Source: an uncultured Lachnospiraceae bacterium
Lineage (GTDB): Bacteria; Bacillota; Clostridia; Lachnospirales; Lachnospiraceae
Direction: 5' to 3'
Assembly: GCA_947591245.1 (NCBI GenBank)
Contig: CANQCY010000002.1
Coordinates: forward strand, 129,425 to 193,424
DNA: 64,000 nucleotides
The position numbers were made by a program, and so were the translations under genes. Shown in pieces: positions 44,651 to 54,086 of the stretch. Each line of letters begins with the position of its first letter. The first letter of the stretch is position 1. Under the pieces are notes generated by a model. It was given only the letters and a program-made list of their open reading frames with translations, was not told the origin of the DNA and did not search any database.

Positions 44651-47062
44651 TCACATTTTCACCACGATATTGATAATTCTGCCCGGAACATAGATTTCTT
44701 TTACAATCTCTTTCCCCGCTATTTTCCCGGCAACCGCCTCTTTTCCCACAGCAAGCGCGGAATCTTTATCCGCGTCAACGGCAAGCTCTACAACGGCGCG
44801 GACTTTTCCATTGACCTGTACGGCAATCTTCTGTACTTGTTCTACCGTCTTCGCTTCATCATACTGCGGCCACTGATTTTCAAAAATGCGCTTCTCATAT
44901 CCCATGATCTCCCAGAGCTCTTCGGTAATATGCGGAGCGACGGGGTTCAAAATCAGCAAAAGAGTCCTGAAATCATCTCTCGTAAGCTTTTCCGCCTTAT
45001 AAAACTCATTAATGAGCGCCATCATTGCCGCAATCGCCGTATTATACTTGAGAGATTCATAATCATTGTCCACCTTTTTAATCGTCTGGTGAATTTTTGT
45101 CTCCAGCGCGCTGGAATAACCGCTATCCTCCGTCACCATATCCTGAAGCTTCCACACTCTCTCGAGGAAACGCCGGCATCCCTTCACTCCGTCTTCCGAC
45201 CATGCCGCCGCCGCATCGAATGCGCCGATAAACATCTCATACGTACGAAGCGTATCTGCGCCATATGCATTTACAATATCATCCGGATTCACCACATTGC
45301 CGCGCGATTTGCTCATTTTCTCGCCGTTTTCCCCGAGAATCATGCCGTGAGACGTCCTCTTCTGATAAGGTTCTTTGGTCGGTACGACTCCCTGATCATA
45401 GAGAAATTTGTGCCAGAAGCGCGAATACAAAAGGTGCAGCGTCGTATGCTCCATACCCCCGTTATACCAGTCTACCGGCAGCCAATACTCCATTGCTTCT
45501 TTTCCGGCAAGCGCTTTTTCGTTTTTGGGATCAATATAACGCAGAAAATACCACGAGGATCCGGCCCATTGCGGCATCGTATCCGTCTCCCTCTCTGCTT
45601 TTCCACCGCAGCACGGACACGTGGTTTCCACCCATGAACGGATATTGGCAATCGGAGACTCGCCGTTATCCGTGGGCATATAATTGTCCACCTCCGGAAG
45701 CTCAAGCGGAAGCTCTTCTTCCGGAACCGGGACATAGCCGCATTTTTCGCATTTGACCACCGGAATCGGTTCGCCCCAGTAACGCTGTCTGGAAAATACC
45801 CAGTCGCGCAGTTTAAAATTCCTCTTCGGCATGCCGGCTCCTTCTTTTTCCAGCCACTCAATAATCGCCTTCTTTGCGTCTTTCACTGATTTGCCGGTAA
45901 GGAAACCGGAATTCACCAGCGTTCCCACAGCCACGTCCGTAAACGCCTCTTTTTCTACATCGCCGCCCGCGATTACTTCCACAATCGGTATATTAAATTT
46001 CTTTGCGAACTCCCAGTCGCGCTCATCGTGAGCCGGTACTGCCATAATCGCGCCGGTTCCATAGCTCATAAGCACGTAATCGGATACCCAGATGGGAATT
46101 TCCTCACCGTTTACCGGATTTACCGCAGTAAGTCCGTCAATCTCAACGCCGGTCTTGTCTTTCGCCAGCTCCGTTCTCTCAAAGTCTGATTTCCTCGCCG
46201 CCGCTTCGCGATAAGCCACGATTTCGTCCCAATTTCCGATTTCGTCTTTATAACGCTCCAAATATGGATGCTCCGGAGATACAACCATATAGGTGACGCC
46301 AAATAATGTGTCCGGACGCGTCGTATAAATCCGGAGAACCTCCTCTTTGTCCTTGAGCTTAAAATCCACCTCTGCGCCGTCCGACCTGCCGATCCAGTTT
46401 TTCTGCGACACTTTGACCCGCTCAATATAATCTACGCCGTCCAGATCATCAATCAGACGGTCCGCATATTTCGTAATCTTGAGCATCCACTGGCTCTTCA
46501 CCTTTCTCACAACCTCGCTGCCGCAGCGCTCGCACACGCCATTGACAACCTCCTCATTTGCCAAACCGCATTTGCAGGATGTACACCAGTTAATCGGCAT
46601 CTCAGACTTATAAGCAAGCCCGGCTTTAAACAATTTTAGAAAAATCCACTGCGTCCATTTATAATAATTGGGATCGGTCGTATTGATCTCCCTGTCCCAG
46701 TCAAACGAATATCCGAGCGCCTGCAGCTGCTTTTTGAATTTTGCTACATTATTGTTCGTCACCTCTTTTGGGTGTATTTTATTTTGAATTGCATAATTTT
46801 CAGTTGGAAGGCCGAAAGCATCCCAGCCCATAGGGTACAGCACGTTATATCCCTGCATCCTCTTCTTTCTTGCCACAATATCCAGCGCCGTATACGGACG
46901 CGGATGCCCTACATGAAGCCCCTGTCCCGACGGGTACGGAAACTCAACCAGCGCATAATATTTCGGCAGCGAAAAATCATCCGTTGCCGCAAACGCCTTC
47001 TCTTCCTCCCATATTTTTTGCCATTTTTTCTCGATCTCTTTCGGATTATATGCCGATCTCAT
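44651..47062 (-). CDS. leuS: Leucyl-tRNA synthetase
   Basis: 803 residues, the bacterial length. The class I signature [12 protein letters not shown] (about 51-62), zinc-ribbon [24 protein letters not shown] (in pieces), CP1 editing domain, a second Cys cluster and KMSKSRGN are present. It charges tRNA-Leu. GGAGG precedes ATG 47062. The leader is only about 25 nt, so there is no T-box, unlike many Firmicutes aminoacyl-tRNA synthetase genes. Confidence 0.98.
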   Translation of the reverse strand: MRSAYNPKEIEKKWQKIWEEEKAFAATDDFSLPKYYALVEFPYPSGQGLHVGHPRPYTALDIVARKKRMQGYNVLYPMGWDAFGLPTENYAIQNKIHPKEVTNNNVAKFKKQLQALGYSFDWDREINTTDPNYYKWTQWIFLKLFKAGLAYKSEMPINWCTSCKCGLANEEVVNGVCERCGSEVVRKVKSQWMLKITKYADRLIDDLDGVDYIERVKVSQKNWIGRSDGAEVDFKLKDKEEVLRIYTTRPDTLFGVTYMVVSPEHPYLERYKDEIGNWDEIVAYREAAARKSDFERTELAKDKTGVEIDGLTAVNPVNGEEIPIWVSDYVLMSYGTGAIMAVPAHDERDWEFAKKFNIPIVEVIAGGDVEKEAFTDVAVGTLVNSGFLTGKSVKDAKKAIIEWLEKEGAGMPKRNFKLRDWVFSRQRYWGEPIPVVKCEKCGYVPVPEEELPLELPEVDNYMPTDNGESPIANIRSWVETTCPCCGGKAERETDTMPQWAGSSWYFLRYIDPKNEKALAGKEAMEYWLPVDWYNGGMEHTTLHLLYSRFWHKFLYDQGVVPTKEPYQKRTSHGMILGENGEKMSKSRGNVVNPDDIVNAYGADTLRTYEMFIGAFDAAAAWSEDGVKGCRRFLERVWKLQDMVTEDSGYSSALETKIHQTIKKVDNDYESLKYNTAIAAMMALINEFYKAEKLTRDDFRTLLLILNPVAPHITEELWEIMGYEKRIFENQWPQYDEAKTVEQVQKIAVQVNGKVRAVVELAVDADKDSALAVGKEAVAGKIAGKEIVKEIYVPGRIINIVVKM

Positions 47063-47096
47063 AGATTTTCCTCCTTTTCAAAACATCTTAACGTCC

Positions 47097-47125
47097 ATTA
47101 TAACAAGTTAATTTCACTTCGTAAA
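47097..47125 (-). promoter_or_regulatory. Sigma-A promoter of leuS
   Basis: TTTACG (47125-47120), 17 bp, TATAAT (47102-47097) on the minus strand. Confidence 0.65.
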
Positions 47126-47187
47126 GGTATTTTTACACTTTTGTTTCCATATATATATGAACAGATGTCATTACATGCGGAGGTATT

Positions 47188-47778
47188 ATGGATCAAATAT
47201 TACTTTGGATTCAATCCTATGGCGCACCCGCCATCATTGTTCTCATTGCCCTTGAATACGCCTGTTTTCCTATTTCAAGCGAACTTGTCCTTCCATTCGC
47301 CGGCGCGGTCGGAGCCGGGATCGGTATTCCTTTCCCGCTTTTAGTCCTATACGGCAGCCTCGCCGGTCTTGCGGGAACCAGCCTGACATATGCTATCGGA
47401 CGCTATGGCGGGCCGCCGCTGATGGAAAAAATAATGAGCCGCTTCCCTTCCTCCAAAAAACCGATTCTCTCTTCCTACCGAACCTTTGGCAATCACGGCA
47501 ACATTGCCGTCTGCCTCGGAAGGGTAATCCCTATCTGCCGCACCTATATCGCGTTCGTGGCCGGCGCCTGCGGACAGAGCTACCCAAGCTACGCCTTTTT
47601 TTCTGCTATCGGCATCGCGGCGTGGAACACGGTACTGCTCGCTCTCGGGTACTATTTCTACCAGTTCCGCGACGCCTTTTTCCTCTATTTTAACAAGTAT
47701 AAAACGGTTATCCTTATTACGGGCCTCCTGATTCTTATGCTGCTTCTTGTCACAAGGCAGGAGAAAGAGGAGGCGTAA
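47188..47778 (+). CDS. DedA/VTT-domain membrane protein
   Basis: 196 residues with about five membrane segments. The DedA core is clear: ALEYACFPISSELVLPFAG, GSLAGLAGTSLTYAIGRYGG and GRVIPICRTYIAFVAGACG, including the conserved Gly and Arg. DedA proteins are implicated in undecaprenyl-phosphate or lipid recycling and envelope homeostasis; which applies here is unknown. GGAGG lies 5 to 6 nt before ATG. It diverges from leuS and converges on the secreted GH2 gene with a 32-bp gap and no obvious terminator. Confidence 0.9.
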   Translation: MDQILLWIQSYGAPAIIVLIALEYACFPISSELVLPFAGAVGAGIGIPFPLLVLYGSLAGLAGTSLTYAIGRYGGPPLMEKIMSRFPSSKKPILSSYRTFGNHGNIAVCLGRVIPICRTYIAFVAGACGQSYPSYAFFSAIGIAAWNTVLLALGYYFYQFRDAFFLYFNKYKTVILITGLLILMLLLVTRQEKEEA

Positions 47779-47810
47779 AGCGCAGATGCGCGAGAATCGG
47801 CGCTATCCGG

Positions 47811-50800
47811 TTACTGGTCTGCCGCCTCTGCAAAATCAAAGCCGTCTGCTTCCGCCCGGTACTGTCTTGTAACCTCTGATACGTATCCCGTCATATCCTC
47901 CCCCGCATTCGTCACCGTATAAGGAACAAGGGTAAAGGAATAGTCAAAATCAGTTTTGTCTGAATATATTCTGTACGCTTCAAGCGTATCAGGCCTAAAG
48001 CACCCATTGCCCGCTCCCGATGAAATACTGCTGATTGAAAGATATGTTTCATCATGTCTTTCAAGATCATACGGATGTTTTGCCTTCGTCAGCTCATCAG
48101 CCGTAAAATGAAGCGCTGATGCTTCAAATTCACCCTCGCTTGCAACCGCGATAGCTGCTTTCTTTGAAGGATCTGTCACAGTAAACCATTTTACGCCCGT
48201 TACATTACCCGTATCCTGCGGGTAAAGATACGGATAGAACATTTTATCAACCGTTGATTCAAATGCACCGAACTTAGCGCTTGAGCGCCTGTCGCTCATC
48301 GTTTCATATTCGCCTCTGCCGAACCAGTTTATATTCTCGAATCCCGCCGGAAGCACAAAATTATTTCCAACTCTGAGCATCCTCGTATTATTGACAGAAG
48401 CATTCGCAAGATCGTAGGATACATCGACATTCACCGCTCCGCTGCCGTCAATTGTATATTTCATTTTCACATATGCATTCTTCTTCCTGTCAAATGACAG
48501 CGAAACCTCAAATACATTCTGGTTCTTGTCGTTTACTGACGCGTCGATCGCATCAACGCGGACGCTTTCTCCGACACTCTGCCATGAACTGTCATAGCTT
48601 CGGTCGTTTTCAAGAGGAGCTCTCCAGAAGTTCGGCGTCGGGCCTTTTTCAAGGACAAGCTCATCTTTATAGACATATTCTGCGATCGCACCTGTATCCT
48701 TCATAATCTTGAAGCTGAACAAATCGCCGCTTACCTCGTAACAGTCGCCCGCCTCATTCACATGAACTGCGTTCGTTGCAATCGTTCTCGTTACCTTGGA
48801 AGCCGTTTCCGGGATTTCAAACTGCTCGTAGGACATCGCATATCCTTTCGGAATAAGCACCTCTTTCTTCCCATCAACGTCGGCATAGATATCTTCCTTT
48901 GCGTTGACTGAAATATTTAAATAATACTGGCTTCCTTTTTTCAGCTCGGAAGGCATGAACTGCCTGTACGGAACCGATAATTCTCCCTCTTCTCTCGGTC
49001 CGACATCGACGCCTTCAACCCTTCCCGAGCCTAAGAGCGTGCCGTCTTCGTATACTTCATACGCAACATCAAACTTATTCAGGTCGTCAAAGCTTGATTC
49101 ATTATATACCCGCACCCATTCGTCAGCAATATCATCCTCTGTTGTTTTATCAAACCAGAAATTCTGATATTGGTATTTCACCTCTTTCAGCTCAGGCTGA
49201 ACATCCCTGTCCGGAGATACAAAACCGGATACGCAGAAGGTAGTCTCGGTCGTAATGTCTCCGTTGTCACCGCCGTAGGTGAAAAACTTGCCATTATTTT
49301 CGTCTTTATAAAGGTTCTCATGGGCATAATCCTGCGAGTAATAATCATATTTGCTGCCTGTCACAAGCTTATTCGGAAGGATATCATCCAATGAACGGAA
49401 TCTTGCCTGATCCGCCCAAACCCAGAGAAATCCGCCGAGCATATTATGGTTTTTGGCGTTTCGGATCGAATCCCAGTATTCCTTAACGCTTCCCGCGGCA
49501 TTACCCACTGCAAGGTGATACTCGCACATCAGATACGGCATCGTAACATTTCCCTTAGAAACATAACCGATCGGATCCCATGGGTACATTTCACTGTCTA
49601 CATCAACGCCATTCTGTGAACCTGAGCTTTCGGAATGTACGGGTCTTGTCTGGTCATGATCCTTAAAATACCAGATAAGATCATAGAACATCCTGTCACA
49701 ATAATCCCTATTATCGTTATAATAGCTCTCATTCCCTGTTGACCACATGATAATAGCCGTTCTGTTCTTGAGCCTCTCAAATGCCGTAACGGTCCTATCC
49801 ATGACAAGTTTTTTAAACGGAGTCTTAAGGCTTTCATCGGAATTCTGAAGCGCATGGCACTCAACATTCGTTTCCGCCATCATATATAAGCCATATTTTT
49901 CACAAAGGTAATACAAATATTCGTCGTCACTGTAATGCGAAGTACGGATCGAATTGATATTATGCTGCTTCATAAGCTTGACATCCTCGAACTGCGCTTC
50001 ATGAGGGCAATATTTGCCATATAACGGATCCGTATCATGACGGTTCGTTCCTTTGAGGTAGAATGGCTGTCCATTCATTGTCATCTGCTCATAAGCATTG
50101 ACATCCGTCGCGCGTTTACCGTTTTCATCTACCTCCGTTGACGTAAATTCGAGTTCCCGGAATCCGAGGTTCTGAGACACGGATTCAATCAGCGAGCCCG
50201 TTTTTTTGTCGTATAACGAGAGAACCATTACATAAAGATTCGGATCCTCGCATGACCAGAGCTCCGGCTCTAAAACCGGATAATCCGATTCGGGCGCCTC
50301 TGTCACGGAAGCCTTTCCGTCAGAACCCGCCGCAAGCGAAGGAACATCGATGCTCCAGCCATTCATGAAAGGAACGCCGTCTTCATGATAAAGCGCCACG
50401 TCGATCGCATACTGCCCATCAGGTATATCCGATGTGCTGTAGTTAGAAACCGTTATATCTTTGAGAATAAGAGTCGCATTTTCATAGGCGTCATCCAAAT
50501 CGACATTGACAAAATAATCTTCAAGGTGAATCAGAGGCGTTGCATACAGATATACGTCTCTGAAAATACCGCCGTCATATAAGAAGTCCTGATCCTCCAT
50601 CCACGTTCCGTCGCAGAACTTATGAACTTCTACTGCAAGAAGGTTATCTGCGCCGGTATCAATGCTTCCGTCGCTATTTTTATATAAATAATCCGTAATG
50701 TCAAAGCTGTGCGGGCTGTATGAATCCTCGCTGTAACCGACTTCCTGTCCGTTTACATAAACATAATAGCAGGATTCGACGCCCTGGAAGCTTATGTTAA

Positions 50801-51857
50801 TCCTTCCTTTGGAATCTGCAAGTCCCTGGTTGACCTTGAAGTTCTTCCTGTACATGCCTACAGGATTATAATTGACCGCACATTCGGGCGACTGTACTTT
50901 TTCTGACTGCCATGGCATATCCACATTCGTATAAATGGGAAAGTCAAAGCCGTAATGCGTCCAGCTCGCAGGCAGCGTAAGGCCGTTTAACCAATCGCCC
51001 TTCTGCTCATAACCCGGGTTGTAAAATCCTTCGTAGTCCGATCCCAGCGCCTCTTCCTGATTATCGACTACGACGAGCGACCAGTCTGTTACGGAACTGT
51101 CTGTACCTGTAAGAAACTGCACATACTTGGACGCATCCTTCTTATAATCTCTGGCGCCGGTAATTGCAGACGCTACAGAATCATAAGATACATATGAAGT
51201 AGAGGTTCCCGACGCATCCTTTACGTTGATGCCATAAACCTCAGGAGCGCTGACTTCATTTCCATGCGTATCCGTATAATCTACCCCCATCCATTCCTGA
51301 TGTGTGAATTTAGCCGTATCATCCACGCTTGCATCCTTTATGGAGGTAAGGTCAGGCAGCGTACTGTTGTTAAATGGCGCCCACCCTTTTACCAGATTGA
51401 TTCCGGTTGGCTCGGGCGTCGGAGCCGGCTGCTCTGTCTGTACGGCTGCCGGAGCCGTTGGCACAGGCTGCATAGCTGTCTGCACGGGCTGCTGATCTGC
51501 CGGAGCCGGCTGTGGCGCCGTTTTTTTCGAGGAAACCTTAACGGATACGCTGCCGAGCTTTCTGGTTTTCTTTTTTAATGTCTCTTTGACGGTGATTTTG
51601 GCAGTACCTTTCTTTTTGCCCTTTACAACGCCCTTAGCAGTCACCGCCGCAACTGCTTTCTTAGAGGTTGTAAACTTATACTTCGCTTTTTTTGCTTTGT
51701 TGGCTATTTTAATTGCCTTCTTTTCGCCAACCTGAATCGATATCTTCTTCGTCCTGATCTTGGCTTTCTTAGCCGCATTCGCATCAGAAGCCTGGCCAGA
51801 CGCCGTAATGCAGACCATGGCGGCTGCAAGAGTGATGCCGATCGCCTTTCGCAACAT
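47811..51857 (-). CDS. Secreted GH2 beta-galactosidase with basic Ig-like N-terminus
   Basis: 1348 residues. A signal peptide (about 1-28), a lysine-rich Ig-like module (about 29-112), a Pro/Ala/Thr linker (about 113-150), then a full GH2 LacZ-type enzyme: sugar-binding jelly roll, Ig-like domain, TIM barrel with acid/base Glu710 (STGNES) and nucleophile Glu779 (MCEYHL), and a C-terminal beta-sandwich domain with NWFGRGEYETMSDR. It should cleave terminal beta-galactosides outside the cell. No sortase signal; retention may rely on the basic module (inference). AAGGAGG 7 nt before ATG. It diverges from the AraC gene across a shared regulatory region. Confidence 0.9.
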   Translation of the reverse strand: MLRKAIGITLAAAMVCITASGQASDANAAKKAKIRTKKISIQVGEKKAIKIANKAKKAKYKFTTSKKAVAAVTAKGVVKGKKKGTAKITVKETLKKKTRKLGSVSVKVSSKKTAPQPAPADQQPVQTAMQPVPTAPAAVQTEQPAPTPEPTGINLVKGWAPFNNSTLPDLTSIKDASVDDTAKFTHQEWMGVDYTDTHGNEVSAPEVYGINVKDASGTSTSYVSYDSVASAITGARDYKKDASKYVQFLTGTDSSVTDWSLVVVDNQEEALGSDYEGFYNPGYEQKGDWLNGLTLPASWTHYGFDFPIYTNVDMPWQSEKVQSPECAVNYNPVGMYRKNFKVNQGLADSKGRINISFQGVESCYYVYVNGQEVGYSEDSYSPHSFDITDYLYKNSDGSIDTGADNLLAVEVHKFCDGTWMEDQDFLYDGGIFRDVYLYATPLIHLEDYFVNVDLDDAYENATLILKDITVSNYSTSDIPDGQYAIDVALYHEDGVPFMNGWSIDVPSLAAGSDGKASVTEAPESDYPVLEPELWSCEDPNLYVMVLSLYDKKTGSLIESVSQNLGFRELEFTSTEVDENGKRATDVNAYEQMTMNGQPFYLKGTNRHDTDPLYGKYCPHEAQFEDVKLMKQHNINSIRTSHYSDDEYLYYLCEKYGLYMMAETNVECHALQNSDESLKTPFKKLVMDRTVTAFERLKNRTAIIMWSTGNESYYNDNRDYCDRMFYDLIWYFKDHDQTRPVHSESSGSQNGVDVDSEMYPWDPIGYVSKGNVTMPYLMCEYHLAVGNAAGSVKEYWDSIRNAKNHNMLGGFLWVWADQARFRSLDDILPNKLVTGSKYDYYSQDYAHENLYKDENNGKFFTYGGDNGDITTETTFCVSGFVSPDRDVQPELKEVKYQYQNFWFDKTTEDDIADEWVRVYNESSFDDLNKFDVAYEVYEDGTLLGSGRVEGVDVGPREEGELSVPYRQFMPSELKKGSQYYLNISVNAKEDIYADVDGKKEVLIPKGYAMSYEQFEIPETASKVTRTIATNAVHVNEAGDCYEVSGDLFSFKIMKDTGAIAEYVYKDELVLEKGPTPNFWRAPLENDRSYDSSWQSVGESVRVDAIDASVNDKNQNVFEVSLSFDRKKNAYVKMKYTIDGSGAVNVDVSYDLANASVNNTRMLRVGNNFVLPAGFENINWFGRGEYETMSDRRSSAKFGAFESTVDKMFYPYLYPQDTGNVTGVKWFTVTDPSKKAAIAVASEGEFEASALHFTADELTKAKHPYDLERHDETYLSISSISSGAGNGCFRPDTLEAYRIYSDKTDFDYSFTLVPYTVTNAGEDMTGYVSEVTRQYRAEADGFDFAEAADQ

Positions 51858-51894
51858 TTGAATACCTCCTTATTTCTCAATATATTCTAATGCC

Positions 51895-51955
51895 ATTATA
51901 ATACATATTATCAAGATAAGCATTGCAATATATTGATAAGATACGGTATAATAAT
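51895..51955. promoter_or_regulatory. Divergent GH2/araC promoter region with conserved operator block (copy 1)
   Basis: Plus strand: TTGCAA (51923-51928), 18 bp, TATAAT (51947-51952) for araC. Minus strand: TATAAT (51900-51895) for the secreted GH2 gene with no good -35, as expected for an activator-dependent promoter. Around the GH2 -35 lie TATCAA (51909-51914) and TTGATA (51933-51938) as inverted repeat, and GATAAG twice with a 20-bp period (51915, 51935), suited to an AraC protein. A near-identical block precedes the cytoplasmic GH2 gene. Confidence 0.75.
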
Positions 51956-51994
51956 GATATAGCAGCTTACTATTTACAGGAAGGGAACGATACA

Positions 51995-52864
51995 GTGAAA
52001 GATTATGCGAAATACCGGGAGGAAAACGGCCGTCTGACGAGCGGTTTTATGTTCTATACATATACCCTGTACGCAGTCCCGGGTCCCAACGTGCCGCTTC
52101 ACTGGCACGAAGAAGTTGAGATCATGTTTCCCAAAACGGATGGGGTACTGATGCTTGACGGAAAGAAAATAAACTTTCACGAAGATGATATACTCTTTGT
52201 GAACTCACGGCAGCTTCACAGCACCTATCACATAAACGCGGGGTGGTCGTACCATATTGTCGTGCATCCGGAGCTTTTCTGCACCCGAAATATATTAAAT
52301 AATAAAAACAAAAGCTTCCGTTTTCCCGAAAAATTAGATTCTGATGACGCATCATACCGACAGATTCTTGAAGATATCATACAGATCCCCGCTCCCATAT
52401 CGGACGCCAACAAGCTGTTTATCATGAGCAAGCTTTTTGAACTGTTGTTTCATCTCACGGATAATGGATATTCCCTCATTGAAAATGAAACGGAGCCGAC
52501 GCCCCAGACGGGATACATAAAGTCCGCCCTTGAATATATCCATCAAAACCTCAGCCATAAAATTCCGGTTCAGGATATCGCCGATGAGGTAGGAATTTCC
52601 AAGGAATACCTTATGCGCCTTTTCAAGCTTTATACAGGAGGCACGGTCAACTCCTACATACAGGCGCACCGCCTTGAAGCGGCCAAAAACGATTTGGCTG
52701 CCGGATGCAGCCTGACAGACATCGTCTGCCGATACAGTTATTCGGACGTCGCTTATTTCTGCAGATTGTTTAAGAAACAGTATGGGATTTCACCGGGGAA
52801 ATTTAAAGAAACTCCCGACCCGATCGGTCAATCGCATAATATGAATAAGGAATTCATTCGGTAA
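51995..52864 (+). CDS. AraC-family regulator with cupin sensor domain
   Basis: 289 residues from GTG 51995 (AAGGG 9 nt upstream). The frame extends back to 51923, but that part contains the promoter -35 and -10, so the shorter start is right. The N-terminal cupin (PLHWHEEVEIMF, LFVNSRQLHST) probably binds a sugar; the C-terminal double helix-turn-helix (VQDIADEVGISKEYLMRLFKLY in pieces, YSDVAYFCRLFKKQYGISPGKF) binds DNA. It most likely activates the two flanking GH2 genes. Its 3' end overlaps the converging dehydrogenase gene by 11 bp. Confidence 0.92.
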   Translation: MKDYAKYREENGRLTSGFMFYTYTLYAVPGPNVPLHWHEEVEIMFPKTDGVLMLDGKKINFHEDDILFVNSRQLHSTYHINAGWSYHIVVHPELFCTRNILNNKNKSFRFPEKLDSDDASYRQILEDIIQIPAPISDANKLFIMSKLFELLFHLTDNGYSLIENETEPTPQTGYIKSALEYIHQNLSHKIPVQDIADEVGISKEYLMRLFKLYTGGTVNSYIQAHRLEAAKNDLAAGCSLTDIVCRYSYSDVAYFCRLFKKQYGISPGKFKETPDPIGQSHNMNKEFIR

Positions 52865-53813
52865 CGACATTCCTCTCTTTTCCTTTCATCCAGCTCACAA
52901 TATTCTCATACACTTCATCGGCACAGCGCCTTCTCGCCTCGCACGTCGCCCAAGCCATGTGCGGCGTTATAACCAGCTTCGTGCTGTCCTGGATGCGAAG
53001 GAGCGGATCATCCGGTTCCGGCGGCTCTTTTTCCAAAACATCAATCCCCGCGCCTGCGATCTTTCCGCTCTCAAGCGCATCTGCCAGCGCCGCCTGATCC
53101 ACGATCGGCCCCCGTCCCAAATTCAGGAGCACCGCCTCTTTTTTCATTCGGTCAAAGGCGTCGGCATCAAACAATTTTTCCGTCGCTGCATTTAACGGCG
53201 CATGGATTGAAATAATATTGGATGTTCTCAAAAGCGTGTCAAAATCCAGGCGCGCATAGGACAAATTGCGATTCTTGCCAGACGTCGAATAATACGCCAC
53301 CTGGCATCCGAACGCCGTCGCAATCTGCGCGACCCTGCGTCCGATCTCACCCAGTCCGACGATTCCCCAAATCTTCCCCGCCAGTTCATGGAACGTCTTA
53401 TCGAAATGGCAAAACATATCGCTCCGGGCAAAATCCCCCCGTTTGACAAACGAATCGTAATATGCCATCTTTTCATACACATAAAACAATAAAGCGAACG
53501 TATGCTGCGCAACCGACATCGTCGAATACCCTTTCACATTCGCCACCGTGATCCCCCGTCCGTTCACATAAGGAAAATCCACGACATTAGTCCCCGTGGC
53601 TGTCAGGCAGATCAGCTTAACATTTTCCGCCGTTTTGAGCAGTTCTTCATTCAGTAAGATCTTATTTGCAATGACAATGTCGGCGTCCCTGATCCGCGCC
53701 GCATTTTCTGACGGCTCGGATTTCCCGTAAACGACGACCTCTCCCAGACTGTTGAACGCGGATAAATCCACGTCTTTGCCGAGATTGTCTGCTTCCATAA
53801 ACACGATTTTCAT
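52854..53813 (-). CDS. D-2-hydroxyacid dehydrogenase (glycerate/lactate dehydrogenase type)
   Basis: 319 residues from ATG 53813 (GGAGG 10 nt upstream). NAD-binding GLGEIGRRVAQIA (about 150), the catalytic Arg of LNLGRGPIVD, the Glu of EKEPPEPDDPL and His of TPHMAWAT are all present. The family reduces 2-keto acids such as hydroxypyruvate, pyruvate or related substrates; the actual one is not readable. It lies between the AraC gene (converging) and the cytoplasmic GH2 gene (diverging), so a role in sugar-acid metabolism is possible but unproven. Confidence 0.88.
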   Translation of the reverse strand: MKIVFMEADNLGKDVDLSAFNSLGEVVVYGKSEPSENAARIRDADIVIANKILLNEELLKTAENVKLICLTATGTNVVDFPYVNGRGITVANVKGYSTMSVAQHTFALLFYVYEKMAYYDSFVKRGDFARSDMFCHFDKTFHELAGKIWGIVGLGEIGRRVAQIATAFGCQVAYYSTSGKNRNLSYARLDFDTLLRTSNIISIHAPLNAATEKLFDADAFDRMKKEAVLLNLGRGPIVDQAALADALESGKIAGAGIDVLEKEPPEPDDPLLRIQDSTKLVITPHMAWATCEARRRCADEVYENIVSWMKGKERNVVTE

Positions 53814-53879
53814 ATGCCTGTTTCCTCCCATTGGGCTTCTCTTCTATTTTAACGGAATATCCTATTAATCTAAAAATGA

Positions 53880-53908
53880 ATTCTATCACACAATCCGATA
53901 TAATACAA
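53880..53908 (-). promoter_or_regulatory. Sigma-A promoter of the 2-hydroxyacid dehydrogenase gene
   Basis: TTGTAT (53908-53903), 17 bp, TAGAAT (53885-53880) on the minus strand. A perfect 14-bp palindrome GGCTTCCGGAAGCC lies upstream at 53947-53960, between this promoter and the GH2 promoter block. Confidence 0.6.
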
Positions 53909-53978
53909 CAAATAAATTTAAAAACCTATAGTAAAATCCGACCGATGGCTTCCGGAAGCCGTTATCGTCCGTTTCATT

Positions 53979-54037
53979 TATAATGTATTTTATCAAAATA
54001 TGCATTGTAATATGGCAATAAAATATTGTATAATAAT
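53979..54037 (+). promoter_or_regulatory. Promoter/operator block of the cytoplasmic GH2 gene (copy 2)
   Basis: TATAAT (53979-53984), TATCAA (53991-53996), -35 TTGTAA (54005-54010), 18 bp, -10 TATAAT (54029-54034). Every element sits at the same offset as in the block upstream of araC (51897-51955). From TATCAA through the -10 and beyond, 37 of 47 aligned positions are identical with no gap. Confidence 0.75.
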
Positions 54038-54086
54038 ATCAATATTTTCGGGAACGGAAAGAAACTGCCATCGAAAGGAGCATCAC

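Noticed and set aside
44528..45637. 369-codon plus-strand frame opposite leuS
   Set aside because: Antisense to leucyl-tRNA synthetase with no ribosome site; composition follows from leuS codon use.
47063..47125. Leucine T-box expected upstream of leuS
   Set aside because: Only about 25 nt of leader follow the promoter and no T-box motif is present; the same holds for leuC.
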